Virus record (IMG/VR): IMGVR_UViG_3300030101_001745
Span: 1 to 64,000 of that record
Length of the DNA: 64,000 bases
DNA from: a virus
Reading direction: 5' to 3' (one strand)
Shown here: positions 8,300 through 16,663 of the stretch, piece by piece
Numbering within the stretch: position 1 is the stretch's first letter
Layout: every line of letters begins with the position of its first letter
Notes under the pieces: model-generated
Databases searched by the model: none
What the model saw: the letters and a program-made list of their open reading frames with translations, nothing else
What the model was told of the DNA's origin: nothing
Program-made: the position numbers and the translations under genes

Positions 8300-9721
8300 A
8301 TGACTGGATATATTAAGACAATGAAAGACCTTGAAGCAGCAACCTATGGAATGAGGGGCGCACAGGGCAATGCACTACTAAAGAGCGCAGGTGTAGTCGG
8401 AGGATTTGGAACACCACACGATGCAAGTGGCAGAGACTTTACTGCCGCCACTGGATTGTCCGACCTATACGGAGTCCTATACGGGCAGAAGGTTTGGTCA
8501 ATGCTGAATCAGGAAGTTAACGCACTTTCGATGATGGCAAAGCGACCTTACACTTCCTCTGGTTGGAGGGTTCTAAGGAGCCGACCATCCGGTGGGGCTA
8601 GTGCCGCCTTCGGAGTAGGAAGCGGAGCCGCAGGTTCTGCAACCCCTAGAGCAGACAGACTAGGTGGAGTCACAGAGAACGAGGCTCTAGCAGACATCCC
8701 TGCTCTGTCTCCAGAGTACACCAAACTCTACATCAGCCCTAAGACGATTGCTCATAAGTTTGAGTTCTCAGAGGTTGGTATGGAGATGGCCGCTATTGAT
8801 GACGGTGTAGGTGACATTCGTGCTATCGTTAGAGAGGACATGGGTAAGCACCACGCAGAGGTTCAGAACGTTATGCTTCTGATGCCACTAGAGCGATACT
8901 CGGATGTCGATGGCGCAGTCAACGGAGATGACATTACAGACAGCAACAAGACTGGAGTTATGGAGAACTACACTTCGCTCCACAAGATTGTCTCATCTGC
9001 CGAGGAAATCGGACAGATGTACCTAGACAACATAACGGCTAGGAGCGAGAACGATGGCGGAGTAACGGCAATTTCCCTTGCAGTAAGGAAGATTTTCGGA
9101 ACAGACAGAGAAGTTACGTCTGCCGCCGATGGTGGTGACGCAGGAAGCGTTGACGATGTTGTGATAAACAACACTGGAGACAGGACTTACCTAGATGCAG
9201 AGGTTGACTTCGGTACATCATACGCATCTGCTAGGGTTCTAACTCTATCAATCCTTAACGACATGATTAGGAAGATAAGGCAGAACGGCGGAAACCCGAA
9301 GGTGATGATTACTGGATACGATACTATCCAGCACATCTCTGACCTACTACAGAGCCAAGAGAGATTCATGGACAGGAAGGAGATTGTACCTACCCACAAC
9401 GGAGTTCGCGGGCCTAAAGGTGCTGAAGTCGGTTTCCGTGTAGCAACCTACTACGACATACCCATCATCCCAGCAAAGGACATGCCATCCACAACTGCTT
9501 CGTCAGTTACCAACGGATTGAGCGACATCCTTCTTCTGGACACGGACCATCTGTGGATGAGTGTGATGAAGCCTACTCAATACTTTGAGGATGGTATCGC
9601 TAACGGCAACCCATTCGGTGTTGACAGGCTTGGTAACACAGGTCTGTACAGAACCATGGGCGAGACTGCTTGCTCGTTCTTCAAGGGACAAGGTAAGATA
9701 ACCAACCTAAAGTCTGCGTGA
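8300..9721 (+). CDS. Major capsid protein (HK97 fold)
   Basis: 473 residues. Directly follows the protease-scaffold gene, as in most HK97-type viruses. It has a mostly helical N-terminal segment (about 1-60), a Gly/Ala/Ser-rich loop (about 95-120) and a long mixed alpha/beta region with strands and a central helix, as in the spine and A-domain of HK97 capsid proteins. Codon choice looks more optimised and GC-richer than in neighbours, which fits the most abundant virion protein. ATG 8300 has AGGGGTGATT upstream, built from the end of the preceding gene. The exact cleavage site used by the protease is not obvious. Confidence 0.85.
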   Translation: MTGYIKTMKDLEAATYGMRGAQGNALLKSAGVVGGFGTPHDASGRDFTAATGLSDLYGVLYGQKVWSMLNQEVNALSMMAKRPYTSSGWRVLRSRPSGGASAAFGVGSGAAGSATPRADRLGGVTENEALADIPALSPEYTKLYISPKTIAHKFEFSEVGMEMAAIDDGVGDIRAIVREDMGKHHAEVQNVMLLMPLERYSDVDGAVNGDDITDSNKTGVMENYTSLHKIVSSAEEIGQMYLDNITARSENDGGVTAISLAVRKIFGTDREVTSAADGGDAGSVDDVVINNTGDRTYLDAEVDFGTSYASARVLTLSILNDMIRKIRQNGGNPKVMITGYDTIQHISDLLQSQERFMDRKEIVPTHNGVRGPKGAEVGFRVATYYDIPIIPAKDMPSTTASSVTNGLSDILLLDTDHLWMSVMKPTQYFEDGIANGNPFGVDRLGNTGLYRTMGETACSFFKGQGKITNLKSA

Positions 9722-9733
9722 GGTGGTTGTTGA

Positions 9734-10117
9734 ATGGCAACCGTAGTAACGATACTTGAGGACCACAAGGGTATGACCACGCCTAGAGTATCTGGTGATG
9801 AGTATTTCGTAGATGTCTTAGTTGACATGGACGCATATCCCGGAACCGATGATGTAGGTATCCTAGTGAATGCCGCAGATTGTGGACTCAGCACCATTCA
9901 CCAAGTGATGGTGACTGGTCAGGACACCTTTACGGGACTAGTTGTCCCAGAGGTGTTGTCCACAGGTTCATACACAACGAACACAGGAAGCGGAGCAACT
10001 GCTTCTACGACTTCGTTCTGTCTGAACGTGCTACACGAAGTAAGTAACCAGATAGCAGAGCATACCGGAACCACAGATTACGGTTCTGTGCGCTGTCGAG
10101 TTTACGGCCTTCTCTGA
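9734..10117 (+). CDS. Putative capsid decoration/stabilisation protein
   Basis: 127 residues, mostly beta strand and Thr/Ser/Gly-rich turns, without signal peptide or membrane span. ATG 9734 follows GAGGTGGTT. Position immediately after the capsid gene and compact beta composition are typical of head decoration proteins that sit on the capsid surface. No family motif was recognised, so the assignment rests on position and composition. Confidence 0.65.
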   Translation: MATVVTILEDHKGMTTPRVSGDEYFVDVLVDMDAYPGTDDVGILVNAADCGLSTIHQVMVTGQDTFTGLVVPEVLSTGSYTTNTGSGATASTTSFCLNVLHEVSNQIAEHTGTTDYGSVRCRVYGLL

Positions 10118-10136
10118 GTAAAACATAAAGTAGTGG

Positions 10137-10164
10137 CCCTCTTCCTAGAGCATCAGGAAGGGGG
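10137..10164 (+). terminator. Strong RNA stem-loop after the capsid genes
   Basis: CCCTCTTCCT (10137-10146) pairs fully with AGGAAGGGGG (10155-10164), one pair being G-U, around an eight-base loop. It lies in the 75-base gap between the decoration gene and the next start. No T-run follows, so it does not look like a simple intrinsic terminator. It may protect or process the 3' end of the abundant capsid mRNA, or reduce read-through. Confidence 0.55.
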
Positions 10165-10192
10165 TCGCTACCCTCTATTACTAGGTGAGAAT

Positions 10193-10714
10193 ATGGCTAA
10201 GGTTAGACTAACTAACAGACCATTGAATGGTCGGGCAATGAGAATAAATTTTGGAACAGATAGGTACGTTGTAGGATACAAACAAGACGTAGACATACCT
10301 CTGAGATATGCTAGTTCGCTTCTTAGAGATGACAACTACACAGTAGTATTAGATTCAAGTGATGAGAAGGACTTGGCTACTATGTCAAAGTACAAGAGAA
10401 GCCATCTAATTGGACACTATGATGGATTGTCCGAGGATGATGATGGCCCGACCATGGTTAAGAAACTGTTCGGGAAGAGCAAGTCCTTCTTTGGTAGTAA
10501 GGCCAAGCCGGAGAAACTACCAGAGGCTAAGGAAGAGATTCATCCTCAAATGGAGAAGCCAGTCAAGGAAGAAAAGGAAGTCCTTGCCCCTTTGCCACCA
10601 AATCTAGAGAAACTCACCAACAAGCAACTCAAGGCTCTACTCGATGAGAGAGGAATCAAGGCAGACGGTAAGAAGTCGATTCTAATTGATGCGCTATTGG
10701 AGGCAGAAGGATGA
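10193..10714 (+). CDS. Virion-region protein with C-terminal SAP-like motif
   Basis: 173 residues. ATG 10193 is chosen because AGGTGA lies just upstream; a longer frame from 10133 would run through the stem-loop. The N-terminal 80 residues are a small alpha/beta domain, followed by a Lys/Glu/Pro-rich linker. The last 35 residues (LTNKQLKALLDERGI, then KKSILIDALL) form a SAP-type helix-extended loop-helix, a motif that often binds DNA and occurs in several head-neck proteins of tailed viruses. It may contact DNA or the portal side of the head. The motif is clear; the role is inferred. Confidence 0.7.
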   Translation: MAKVRLTNRPLNGRAMRINFGTDRYVVGYKQDVDIPLRYASSLLRDDNYTVVLDSSDEKDLATMSKYKRSHLIGHYDGLSEDDDGPTMVKKLFGKSKSFFGSKAKPEKLPEAKEEIHPQMEKPVKEEKEVLAPLPPNLEKLTNKQLKALLDERGIKADGKKSILIDALLEAEG

Positions 10715-11025
10715 CCACAGTAGCAACTAGCAAGATGCTAACTAATCCAAGCAACGTTAATGTGGTTGGTGGTAAGTCTCCACAGAAGGTTCGATTGAAT
10801 AGCATTCATATTAGTACAGATGGTGGTTCTACTGCACAAGTTCAGATATTTGACAGTCATGATGCCACTACTGCTTCTGCTGACCAGATAACAAGAATCT
10901 ACCTACCAGCCGCAGTAACGAATCTAGAGCATGACTTTCATGGGGCTTTGCTATCAGACGGAATATTAGTGAATGTATCGAATAACGCTTCTGCTACCGT
11001 CTGCATAACAATTAATTATAGTTGA
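10711..11025 (+). CDS. Small beta-rich virion protein
   Basis: 104 residues, dominated by beta strands with many Ser, Thr, Asn and Val and no charged helices, like capsid-surface or fibre-type proteins of marine tailed viruses. The start overlaps the previous stop (ATGA). Probably a virion component near the capsid genes; no specific family recognised. Confidence 0.65.
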   Translation: MTTVATSKMLTNPSNVNVVGGKSPQKVRLNSIHISTDGGSTAQVQIFDSHDATTASADQITRIYLPAAVTNLEHDFHGALLSDGILVNVSNNASATVCITINYS

Positions 11026-11034
11026 GGAAAAAAT

Positions 11035-11442
11035 ATGCCAAGCCTAGAAACAGACACCCGCATGATTATGGCGATACTGTTCGTAGGTTCGATGTGTGGT
11101 GTGAATGTATTCGCATACTCACAGTACGGAATATCCTTCCCATATGGCCCGGAGGCACATGCCATCTTATTTGGCATTAGTACGGTAGGTGGGATACTTG
11201 TTGTCAAAGTGGCATTCGATGTGTTCCTTAGCGATATGATTGAGGAAACCCTACTTAGGAGAGCCATTGATGGCTATTGGGGTAGAAAGGAAAGAGAAGA
11301 GCAGAACAAGAGAAGAGTACGAGAGTCGATGGCTCGCTTCCAACAGAACTACACTCCTTACGGAGATTCTACTCTTCCAACGGTGAAGGCCGAAGAACCA
11401 GAGACAATGACTCCTGCGTTCTTAACACTTGAAAACCAGTAG
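11035..11442 (+). CDS. Two-span membrane protein
   Basis: 135 residues. Two hydrophobic segments (about 10-28 and 41-63) are followed by a charged cytoplasmic-type tail rich in Arg, Lys and Glu and a Pro/Thr-rich C-terminus. ATG 11035 has TGAGGAAAA upstream. Membrane proteins are unusual between capsid and connector genes. It is the first gene of an island that also holds a second membrane protein and the Arf-like GTPase. It may remodel or mark the host membrane, or be an anchor for the GTPase; both are inference. Confidence 0.7.
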   Translation: MPSLETDTRMIMAILFVGSMCGVNVFAYSQYGISFPYGPEAHAILFGISTVGGILVVKVAFDVFLSDMIEETLLRRAIDGYWGRKEREEQNKRRVRESMARFQQNYTPYGDSTLPTVKAEEPETMTPAFLTLENQ

Positions 11443-11457
11443 ATGTGAGGAATATGT

Positions 11458-11682
11458 ATGGTCAGCGAAATCCTATTTGGAATGGATGAGTCTACCCTCG
11501 CATATGACTTACAAAGAGCGCACTCTGCTGATATCTGGTTTCTAAGGGCTAGGTTCTACCTATGGGGTGGAATCTTCTGTCTGGGTAGTTTTGCACTTGG
11601 ACAACTCCTAGCGGTTTATGGAATCAATACGCTATCAATGACATGGAATGGTCTAGTAGACTTCTGGAATCATCTGTGGTGA
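11458..11682 (+). CDS. Small membrane protein
   Basis: 74 residues with one clear hydrophobic span (about 33-55, with WGGIFCLGSFALGQLLAVY) and a short, Trp-containing C-terminus. ATG 11458 is preceded by TGAGGAA. Its stop is embedded in the GGTGAT ribosome-binding site of the GTPase gene, so the two are translationally coupled and probably function together. Confidence 0.65.
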   Translation: MVSEILFGMDESTLAYDLQRAHSADIWFLRARFYLWGGIFCLGSFALGQLLAVYGINTLSMTWNGLVDFWNHLW

Positions 11683-11686
11683 TATA

Positions 11687-12358
11687 TTGTCAGTAATGGC
11701 AGGTTTTGCCATATTGATAGTCGAGGGACTCAACAAACTATACCAACGTGTACATGCAATCAATTTCGGTATATATGGGGCTACCAGAGCAGGTAAGACC
11801 ACTATGAATCACCAGTTGAGAACGAGAGGTGATGTTCCAGATATTCGACATAGGACAGAAGGATTGCAACGTGCAAGCAGGAAGTACGTCAAACTAGACG
11901 GTGATGCACATACTGTGAAAACGGCTGATGTAGGTGGACAAACGGTATACTGGAATGACTGGTTGAACGATATGAGGAATCGAAGAGTCAAGTACATCAT
12001 CTTCATGATGGATGATAGACACATGGACAAGCATTATGATATCGAACAACAACTGTGTTGGACTTTCCTAGTGGATACAATTTGCAGTACAGAATGGAAC
12101 ATCAATGGTAAGAGAAAGAAGAAAAGAGAATCAGACTATCCAGTAGCAGTAGGAATATGGGCTAACAAGTATGACTTGTGGAAAGACAAGTATGAACATG
12201 ATGGGCCAATAGAACAGCATCCTATTTTCTCTGCATTCAGAGATGGCATTCAAAGATTGAACGACAAAGGAATACCTTGCTACAAATACATAGTAAGTGC
12301 CAAGACAGACTCTGAGATGGTCTACAGAGGTGTCCTAACCATGATAAAGGACTACTAG
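11687..12358 (+). CDS. Arf-like small GTPase
   Basis: 223 residues with the full set of small-GTPase motifs. They are G1 GATRAGKT at 31-38, a switch I candidate Thr near 58, G3 DVGGQ at 81-85 exactly as in Arf proteins, G4 NKYD at 160-163, and G5 SAK at 204-206. A hydrophobic/amphipathic N-terminal helix (about 5-20) precedes the G domain, a layout also seen in Arf proteins, where that helix binds membrane. A Lys/Arg-rich insertion lies near 141-147. TTG 11687 has GGTGAT four bases upstream; ATG 11696 is the alternative. Flanked by two membrane proteins and a zinc protein. Expected to bind and hydrolyse GTP at a membrane. What it controls is unknown. Confidence 0.82.
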   Translation: MSVMAGFAILIVEGLNKLYQRVHAINFGIYGATRAGKTTMNHQLRTRGDVPDIRHRTEGLQRASRKYVKLDGDAHTVKTADVGGQTVYWNDWLNDMRNRRVKYIIFMMDDRHMDKHYDIEQQLCWTFLVDTICSTEWNINGKRKKKRESDYPVAVGIWANKYDLWKDKYEHDGPIEQHPIFSAFRDGIQRLNDKGIPCYKYIVSAKTDSEMVYRGVLTMIKDY

Positions 12359-12370
12359 TTCGGTGAACAT

Positions 12371-13045
12371 ATGTCAATGTCATTCCAACCACCAAGTTTG
12401 ATAGGTTCTTCGACAACGAATGTAACCAATACGGCATTCATGGATAGAATGGAACATGCTAGAAGCGCGGGTTCCATAATGCAATATGAATACAAGAGCG
12501 TCAAGCCAAAGAAACAATTGAAAGAGATAATCAAGGTACTAACACCTGAGAAGAAAACATTCCTGAAAATACCATACAGATTCAAGTACAACATCAAAGA
12601 TAGATGTGTAGTGTGCGGTACACACAAAGTATGGGATGCAAGTGATAATCTTCGACCACCTCTACCATTACACAAGGTTCGCAAGGGATACCCAATGCGA
12701 GGAACCTACTGTGAGAAACATGCAGGTATACACAGGCAATACGAGATGCTAGAGCAACAGGTACTAGCAGAGGAACATGGATTGTCATTCAGCGCATACA
12801 TACCTAAGACCCCATCTATGCAGACTCTGAATCCATTGTCCTCTGGCCCTTTGACTACCTTGAAAGAAACTGATATCATGTCACTTTCTTCTGTCGGTTG
12901 GACAATTAAACCACCTACGGCAGAACAAGAAAACATCGAAGAAGAATTGTTTCGGTTGCTAATAGAGCAAAATACAATTAACCAACGAGTGAAAACGTTA
13001 TTGACCGAGGGTGCGAAGGTCACCATTAAGGAGAGTGATGCGTGA
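12371..13045 (+). CDS. Zinc-finger protein next to the GTPase
   Basis: 224 residues. A compact centre carries C-V-V-C (about 79-82) and, some 35 residues later, YCEKHAGIH, giving a Cys2...Cys-His type zinc site. The N-terminus is Ser/Thr/Asn-rich, and the C-terminus ends in a helical segment rich in Glu, Gln and Leu. ATG 12371 has GGTGA upstream. Tight spacing after the GTPase suggests they work together, perhaps as a GTPase partner or regulator; that is inference. Family not recognised. Confidence 0.7.
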   Translation: MSMSFQPPSLIGSSTTNVTNTAFMDRMEHARSAGSIMQYEYKSVKPKKQLKEIIKVLTPEKKTFLKIPYRFKYNIKDRCVVCGTHKVWDASDNLRPPLPLHKVRKGYPMRGTYCEKHAGIHRQYEMLEQQVLAEEHGLSFSAYIPKTPSMQTLNPLSSGPLTTLKETDIMSLSSVGWTIKPPTAEQENIEEELFRLLIEQNTINQRVKTLLTEGAKVTIKESDA

Positions 13046-13764
13046 TGGGGCTTTTTGGAACTAGTAACACATCTCTGTATAATCAAATGCAGAATAATCA
13101 ACAGGCACAGTTCAAGACAATGAACAATCTGTTGACTCTACAGGAGAATCACGTAGAGGATTTCTTTCAGTATCATGGTGAGGCATTTCTATCTGCATTG
13201 GCACAACTAGTGGGTGATGTGGTTAACAAGACTGTTAGTGAGATATTGACAAATCTCGCTTTCGTCACTTCCAACAATGGTAATCTTTCTCTATCTGTAG
13301 ATTCTACCAATGCTCTCAATGCTATCACACAGGCAAACATTGAGTTGGACATACAGACTCTTCTTGCTTCTGCGATAAACTCCGAAGTCATCATGCAGAG
13401 AAGAATGGCTAAGACGCAATACCTTGAGGCTCAAGGATTTGCTATGCCACAAGAACAGCAGGTCACACAACAGCAAGCAACGGTGGGTGGTATGCCCGGT
13501 CAGCCCAATACTAATGGTATAGACCCATCAATGATACAAGGTGGTAACGCCTCTGTCCAGATGAACAACGCGATGATGCAACAGCAAATGGCATTCAACA
13601 ACCAATCTGGATATCCCGTACCTCCTTCTGGATATGACAATATGAACAATCCATATTGGATAGACCCTGTATCCGGTCAGATGACATACACCCCGCCCGC
13701 AAGCGGGCTTGGTCTTGCTAATGCCGTCAGTAAGGGCATTGCTTGGGCCAAGTGGCTTGCATAG
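13045..13764 (+). CDS. Q/N-rich protein with hydrophobic helices
   Basis: 240 residues. Gln/Asn-rich N-terminus, a helical middle (about 45-135), and a long low-complexity Gln/Met/Asn/Pro region (about 140-215), then a short C-terminal helix. ATG 13045 overlaps the upstream stop. A Gln-rich, flexible composition suits a virion-internal or assembly protein. No family recognised. Last gene of the GTPase island. Confidence 0.65.
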   Translation: MGLFGTSNTSLYNQMQNNQQAQFKTMNNLLTLQENHVEDFFQYHGEAFLSALAQLVGDVVNKTVSEILTNLAFVTSNNGNLSLSVDSTNALNAITQANIELDIQTLLASAINSEVIMQRRMAKTQYLEAQGFAMPQEQQVTQQQATVGGMPGQPNTNGIDPSMIQGGNASVQMNNAMMQQQMAFNNQSGYPVPPSGYDNMNNPYWIDPVSGQMTYTPPASGLGLANAVSKGIAWAKWLA

Positions 13765-13773
13765 GTGAGGTAG

Positions 13774-16662
13774 ATGGTTCTGATTAAACAAGATAGATAC
13801 AAAGAAAAAATGATTATTCCGGGCGAGTTAATACGCCTAGAAAATCAGAATGTCGTTTTTGATAATCTTCCCGCATCAGCAGACTTTGAAGAATTCTTGA
13901 GAAACATAGCATTCCAGTATCTAACCGCTTATCCTTTCAAGAATCTAGGTAAGAATCAAAGTGCGAAGATGAACAAAGCAAGGAAAGTGATGCCACTACT
14001 TGCTGATGTAGATGAAAGTGATTTCGCAGATGCAAACATATCCACTAGGAAAAACAAGCCCGGTAGTTTTACAGATACTAAGAAAAAAAGATACTTCGAT
14101 ACATTCATGAAAAAACTAGGAAAGGAGAATCTTTCGCTATTGATAAAGATACTTCAAAAGGAAGATTTTCTAGCAAAGGAGTTGAATCTCTCCGAAGCCA
14201 CGATAAAACGTCTAGGTGGTAAGGAAGGAGAGAATCTAACTCTAGAGAGATTGGATAGCGAATCTACCATTCAGAAGGTAGTAGGCTATGAAGCAGGTAC
14301 AGGGCTTTCTCCTAGTGGTAAGATAACTGCGGTGACACCAGAGCAACAGAAAAAATATGAAGATGATATGAAGCAGTATGAAGCAGGTGAAATCAAAGAA
14401 AAACCCGAAGCACCCAAACCAGATTTCCAAGAAGCAGACAAGCCAAACAGAACCATATCCCTACTATCCAAGTTTGACAAGGGAGAACCAATAGTGGACA
14501 TAGGTAGAAACAGCGATACCTTTCAGATGTTTTTGGATAACATATCAATAGAAGGAGATACGATTAAAATTCAAACTGAGGATTACATCAAGGCTATCAT
14601 GGCTATTCATGGGTACTATGACCCAGCGAAGGATGAATGGCAATTTGAGATGAAGGATGCTCCAGAAGGAGCAGACACAGAAGAAATGCAGAACATGCTT
14701 GATAAAATCTTAACGGGAATGGATAAGTTTGAGGATGAACCTGTAGAAAGTTCTTCGGGCTTGAGACAATATATGAAGGAATATAAAAAATTCAAGAGAC
14801 AACTCAAGAGAATGGAGAAAGAGAACTTTCTCACACCAGAGGAAGTCGATACCTATTTACAGAACCTAGAAGATAAGATTGCAGATACTAAGCAAGCCAT
14901 AAAGGATATGCGAGGTGCTGAGACTGGTGCTGATGCTGAAACTGGCGAAGGTGACATCGAAGAAGAACCTCAAGAAGAGATTGAAGTGTTAGAAGCAGGA
15001 AGTCCAGATGAGGATGATGTTGCTGAAAAGATGATGAAGGCGATGGATATCATCAAATCAAGTGTAGGTCAAAGAAGAGAATTGAAGAAAGTAGATAACT
15101 ACAGTATAGAATATATTACTCCGAAAGATAATGGCAAATATACGTTGAAGAAATTCGATGGTACTGAATTAGATAACCTGTCACCTAGAGAGGCATACAA
15201 TGCAAGATTGACAGAGTTGACAGAAACCGACATTAAGAACGCCCTATTATCAAAGCCACCTAAAAGCGGTAGAGATGTACATGGGTTAAGGAGAATGATT
15301 CTATCAACCATAACACCTTCTAATGGCTCTATATCAATTGGGACTACTGAATTCAAAATCAACTATGCTCCGTTCCAAGGAGATGCGGGATATGATAAAT
15401 TCCTAATGTCACTACAGAGAAAGGACACAAAGGAAGATTCGCAGTTTATGGCATATGTACCAGAGTTGCTGAAAGCGACATTCATTCTTTTCAAATACAA
15501 TCAGTTGATTCAAAGTATGCCTAAGTTTGAACTTGCAAAGATGCTTGACAGATATACAGATGAAGACGAACTAGTGCAAGATTTGGTATCGTATGCGGCT
15601 TTGATTACTAACGATGCATACGCATTGAAGAATCCAGAAGGTGGAACTAGACTAGCAAGTAGATACAATCCAGATACCAAAGCATATGAGGAAATAGAAG
15701 AGGAAATACCTGCAATAAAAGACCACCCAGATTGGAAGAAAGCAGTAGAGAACCCACAATACACAGAGTTGTTCAATGCTTGGAAAAAGAAAATTGCAGA
15801 TGCACCTGATGAGATAGACATGGAGACAGGTAAGGTCAAGGAAAAACCGACAGAACCGGGTAAATTCTACGAAGCAGATACCATTGATGAAAAAGGCCGT
15901 CTTGTTGAAGGTAAAGATAGAGAAGACACTCCAATGGTTGAAAGTCAGATAATGGAAGTAGACGACAAGACTCCACCATTTAGAAAGTTCAGATTTGCTA
16001 AAGTTGACTTAAATGATTTTACACAGGGATATACAACTAAAACAGTAGCAGACCTAACTAAATTGGTTGAAGATATCAATAAAATTATCATGTACATAGA
16101 TAACATCGAACTAGCAAAACCAGATGTAGATAAAGCAGAGATGGAGCCACAAGACAAGGCTATCATAGATGGTTTGGGAACTGGAAAGACAAGTCTCTTT
16201 TACAGGCCAAAGGGAGATGTCGGTCTTAGTTACAGTCTATCGGAGTTGTTTACCACGATGTCGGGTGACTCAGCACATGAGGAAATTATGGCAAGTATAG
16301 GAAATAAGGGCCAAGGTCTTATAGAAATTTATTATGACCATAAGGACTACCTCAAGAAACTTCTAGAGAATGCAGGGGGAGTTCAGATAGATGATGATGA
16401 AGACCCATTCATACAACCCCAGATGAATCTAATGTGGCTAGGTAAACCCGTTGACAAGAACAAGGATAGCATACACCAAAGGCAACTTATCCGCACCAAG
16501 CCAGAAGTAAAGGCCGGGAGAAAACAATGGAGAGAGACATATGACTCTCGTAAAGGTGAGAAGAACATATTCGATAAAGAGAAAGCACAGGATGTGAATG
16601 CGCTCATGAAGATAAAGAACAATTATCAAGACTTAAGAAGAGTAATCAATAGCGGTGGTTAA
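13774..16662 (+). CDS. Very large hypothetical protein of head/neck region
   Basis: 962 residues, charged throughout (Lys, Glu, Asp), with long helical stretches, acidic Glu/Ala linkers near 390-415, and several alpha/beta segments. ATG 13774 follows AGGTGAGG. No enzyme motif, membrane span or repeat recognised. Composition resembles the 745-residue protein at 484. It lies just before the head-tail connector, so it may be an internal head protein, an ejection protein or a packaging accessory. That is from position only. Confidence 0.72.
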   Translation: MVLIKQDRYKEKMIIPGELIRLENQNVVFDNLPASADFEEFLRNIAFQYLTAYPFKNLGKNQSAKMNKARKVMPLLADVDESDFADANISTRKNKPGSFTDTKKKRYFDTFMKKLGKENLSLLIKILQKEDFLAKELNLSEATIKRLGGKEGENLTLERLDSESTIQKVVGYEAGTGLSPSGKITAVTPEQQKKYEDDMKQYEAGEIKEKPEAPKPDFQEADKPNRTISLLSKFDKGEPIVDIGRNSDTFQMFLDNISIEGDTIKIQTEDYIKAIMAIHGYYDPAKDEWQFEMKDAPEGADTEEMQNMLDKILTGMDKFEDEPVESSSGLRQYMKEYKKFKRQLKRMEKENFLTPEEVDTYLQNLEDKIADTKQAIKDMRGAETGADAETGEGDIEEEPQEEIEVLEAGSPDEDDVAEKMMKAMDIIKSSVGQRRELKKVDNYSIEYITPKDNGKYTLKKFDGTELDNLSPREAYNARLTELTETDIKNALLSKPPKSGRDVHGLRRMILSTITPSNGSISIGTTEFKINYAPFQGDAGYDKFLMSLQRKDTKEDSQFMAYVPELLKATFILFKYNQLIQSMPKFELAKMLDRYTDEDELVQDLVSYAALITNDAYALKNPEGGTRLASRYNPDTKAYEEIEEEIPAIKDHPDWKKAVENPQYTELFNAWKKKIADAPDEIDMETGKVKEKPTEPGKFYEADTIDEKGRLVEGKDREDTPMVESQIMEVDDKTPPFRKFRFAKVDLNDFTQGYTTKTVADLTKLVEDINKIIMYIDNIELAKPDVDKAEMEPQDKAIIDGLGTGKTSLFYRPKGDVGLSYSLSELFTTMSGDSAHEEIMASIGNKGQGLIEIYYDHKDYLKKLLENAGGVQIDDDEDPFIQPQMNLMWLGKPVDKNKDSIHQRQLIRTKPEVKAGRKQWRETYDSRKGEKNIFDKEKAQDVNALMKIKNNYQDLRRVINSGG

Positions 16663-16663
16663 T

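Noticed and set aside
13691-13706. GC-rich hairpin (CCCGC...GCGGG) as a terminator
   Set aside because: It lies inside the coding sequence of the Q/N-rich gene, has a short stem and no T-tract.
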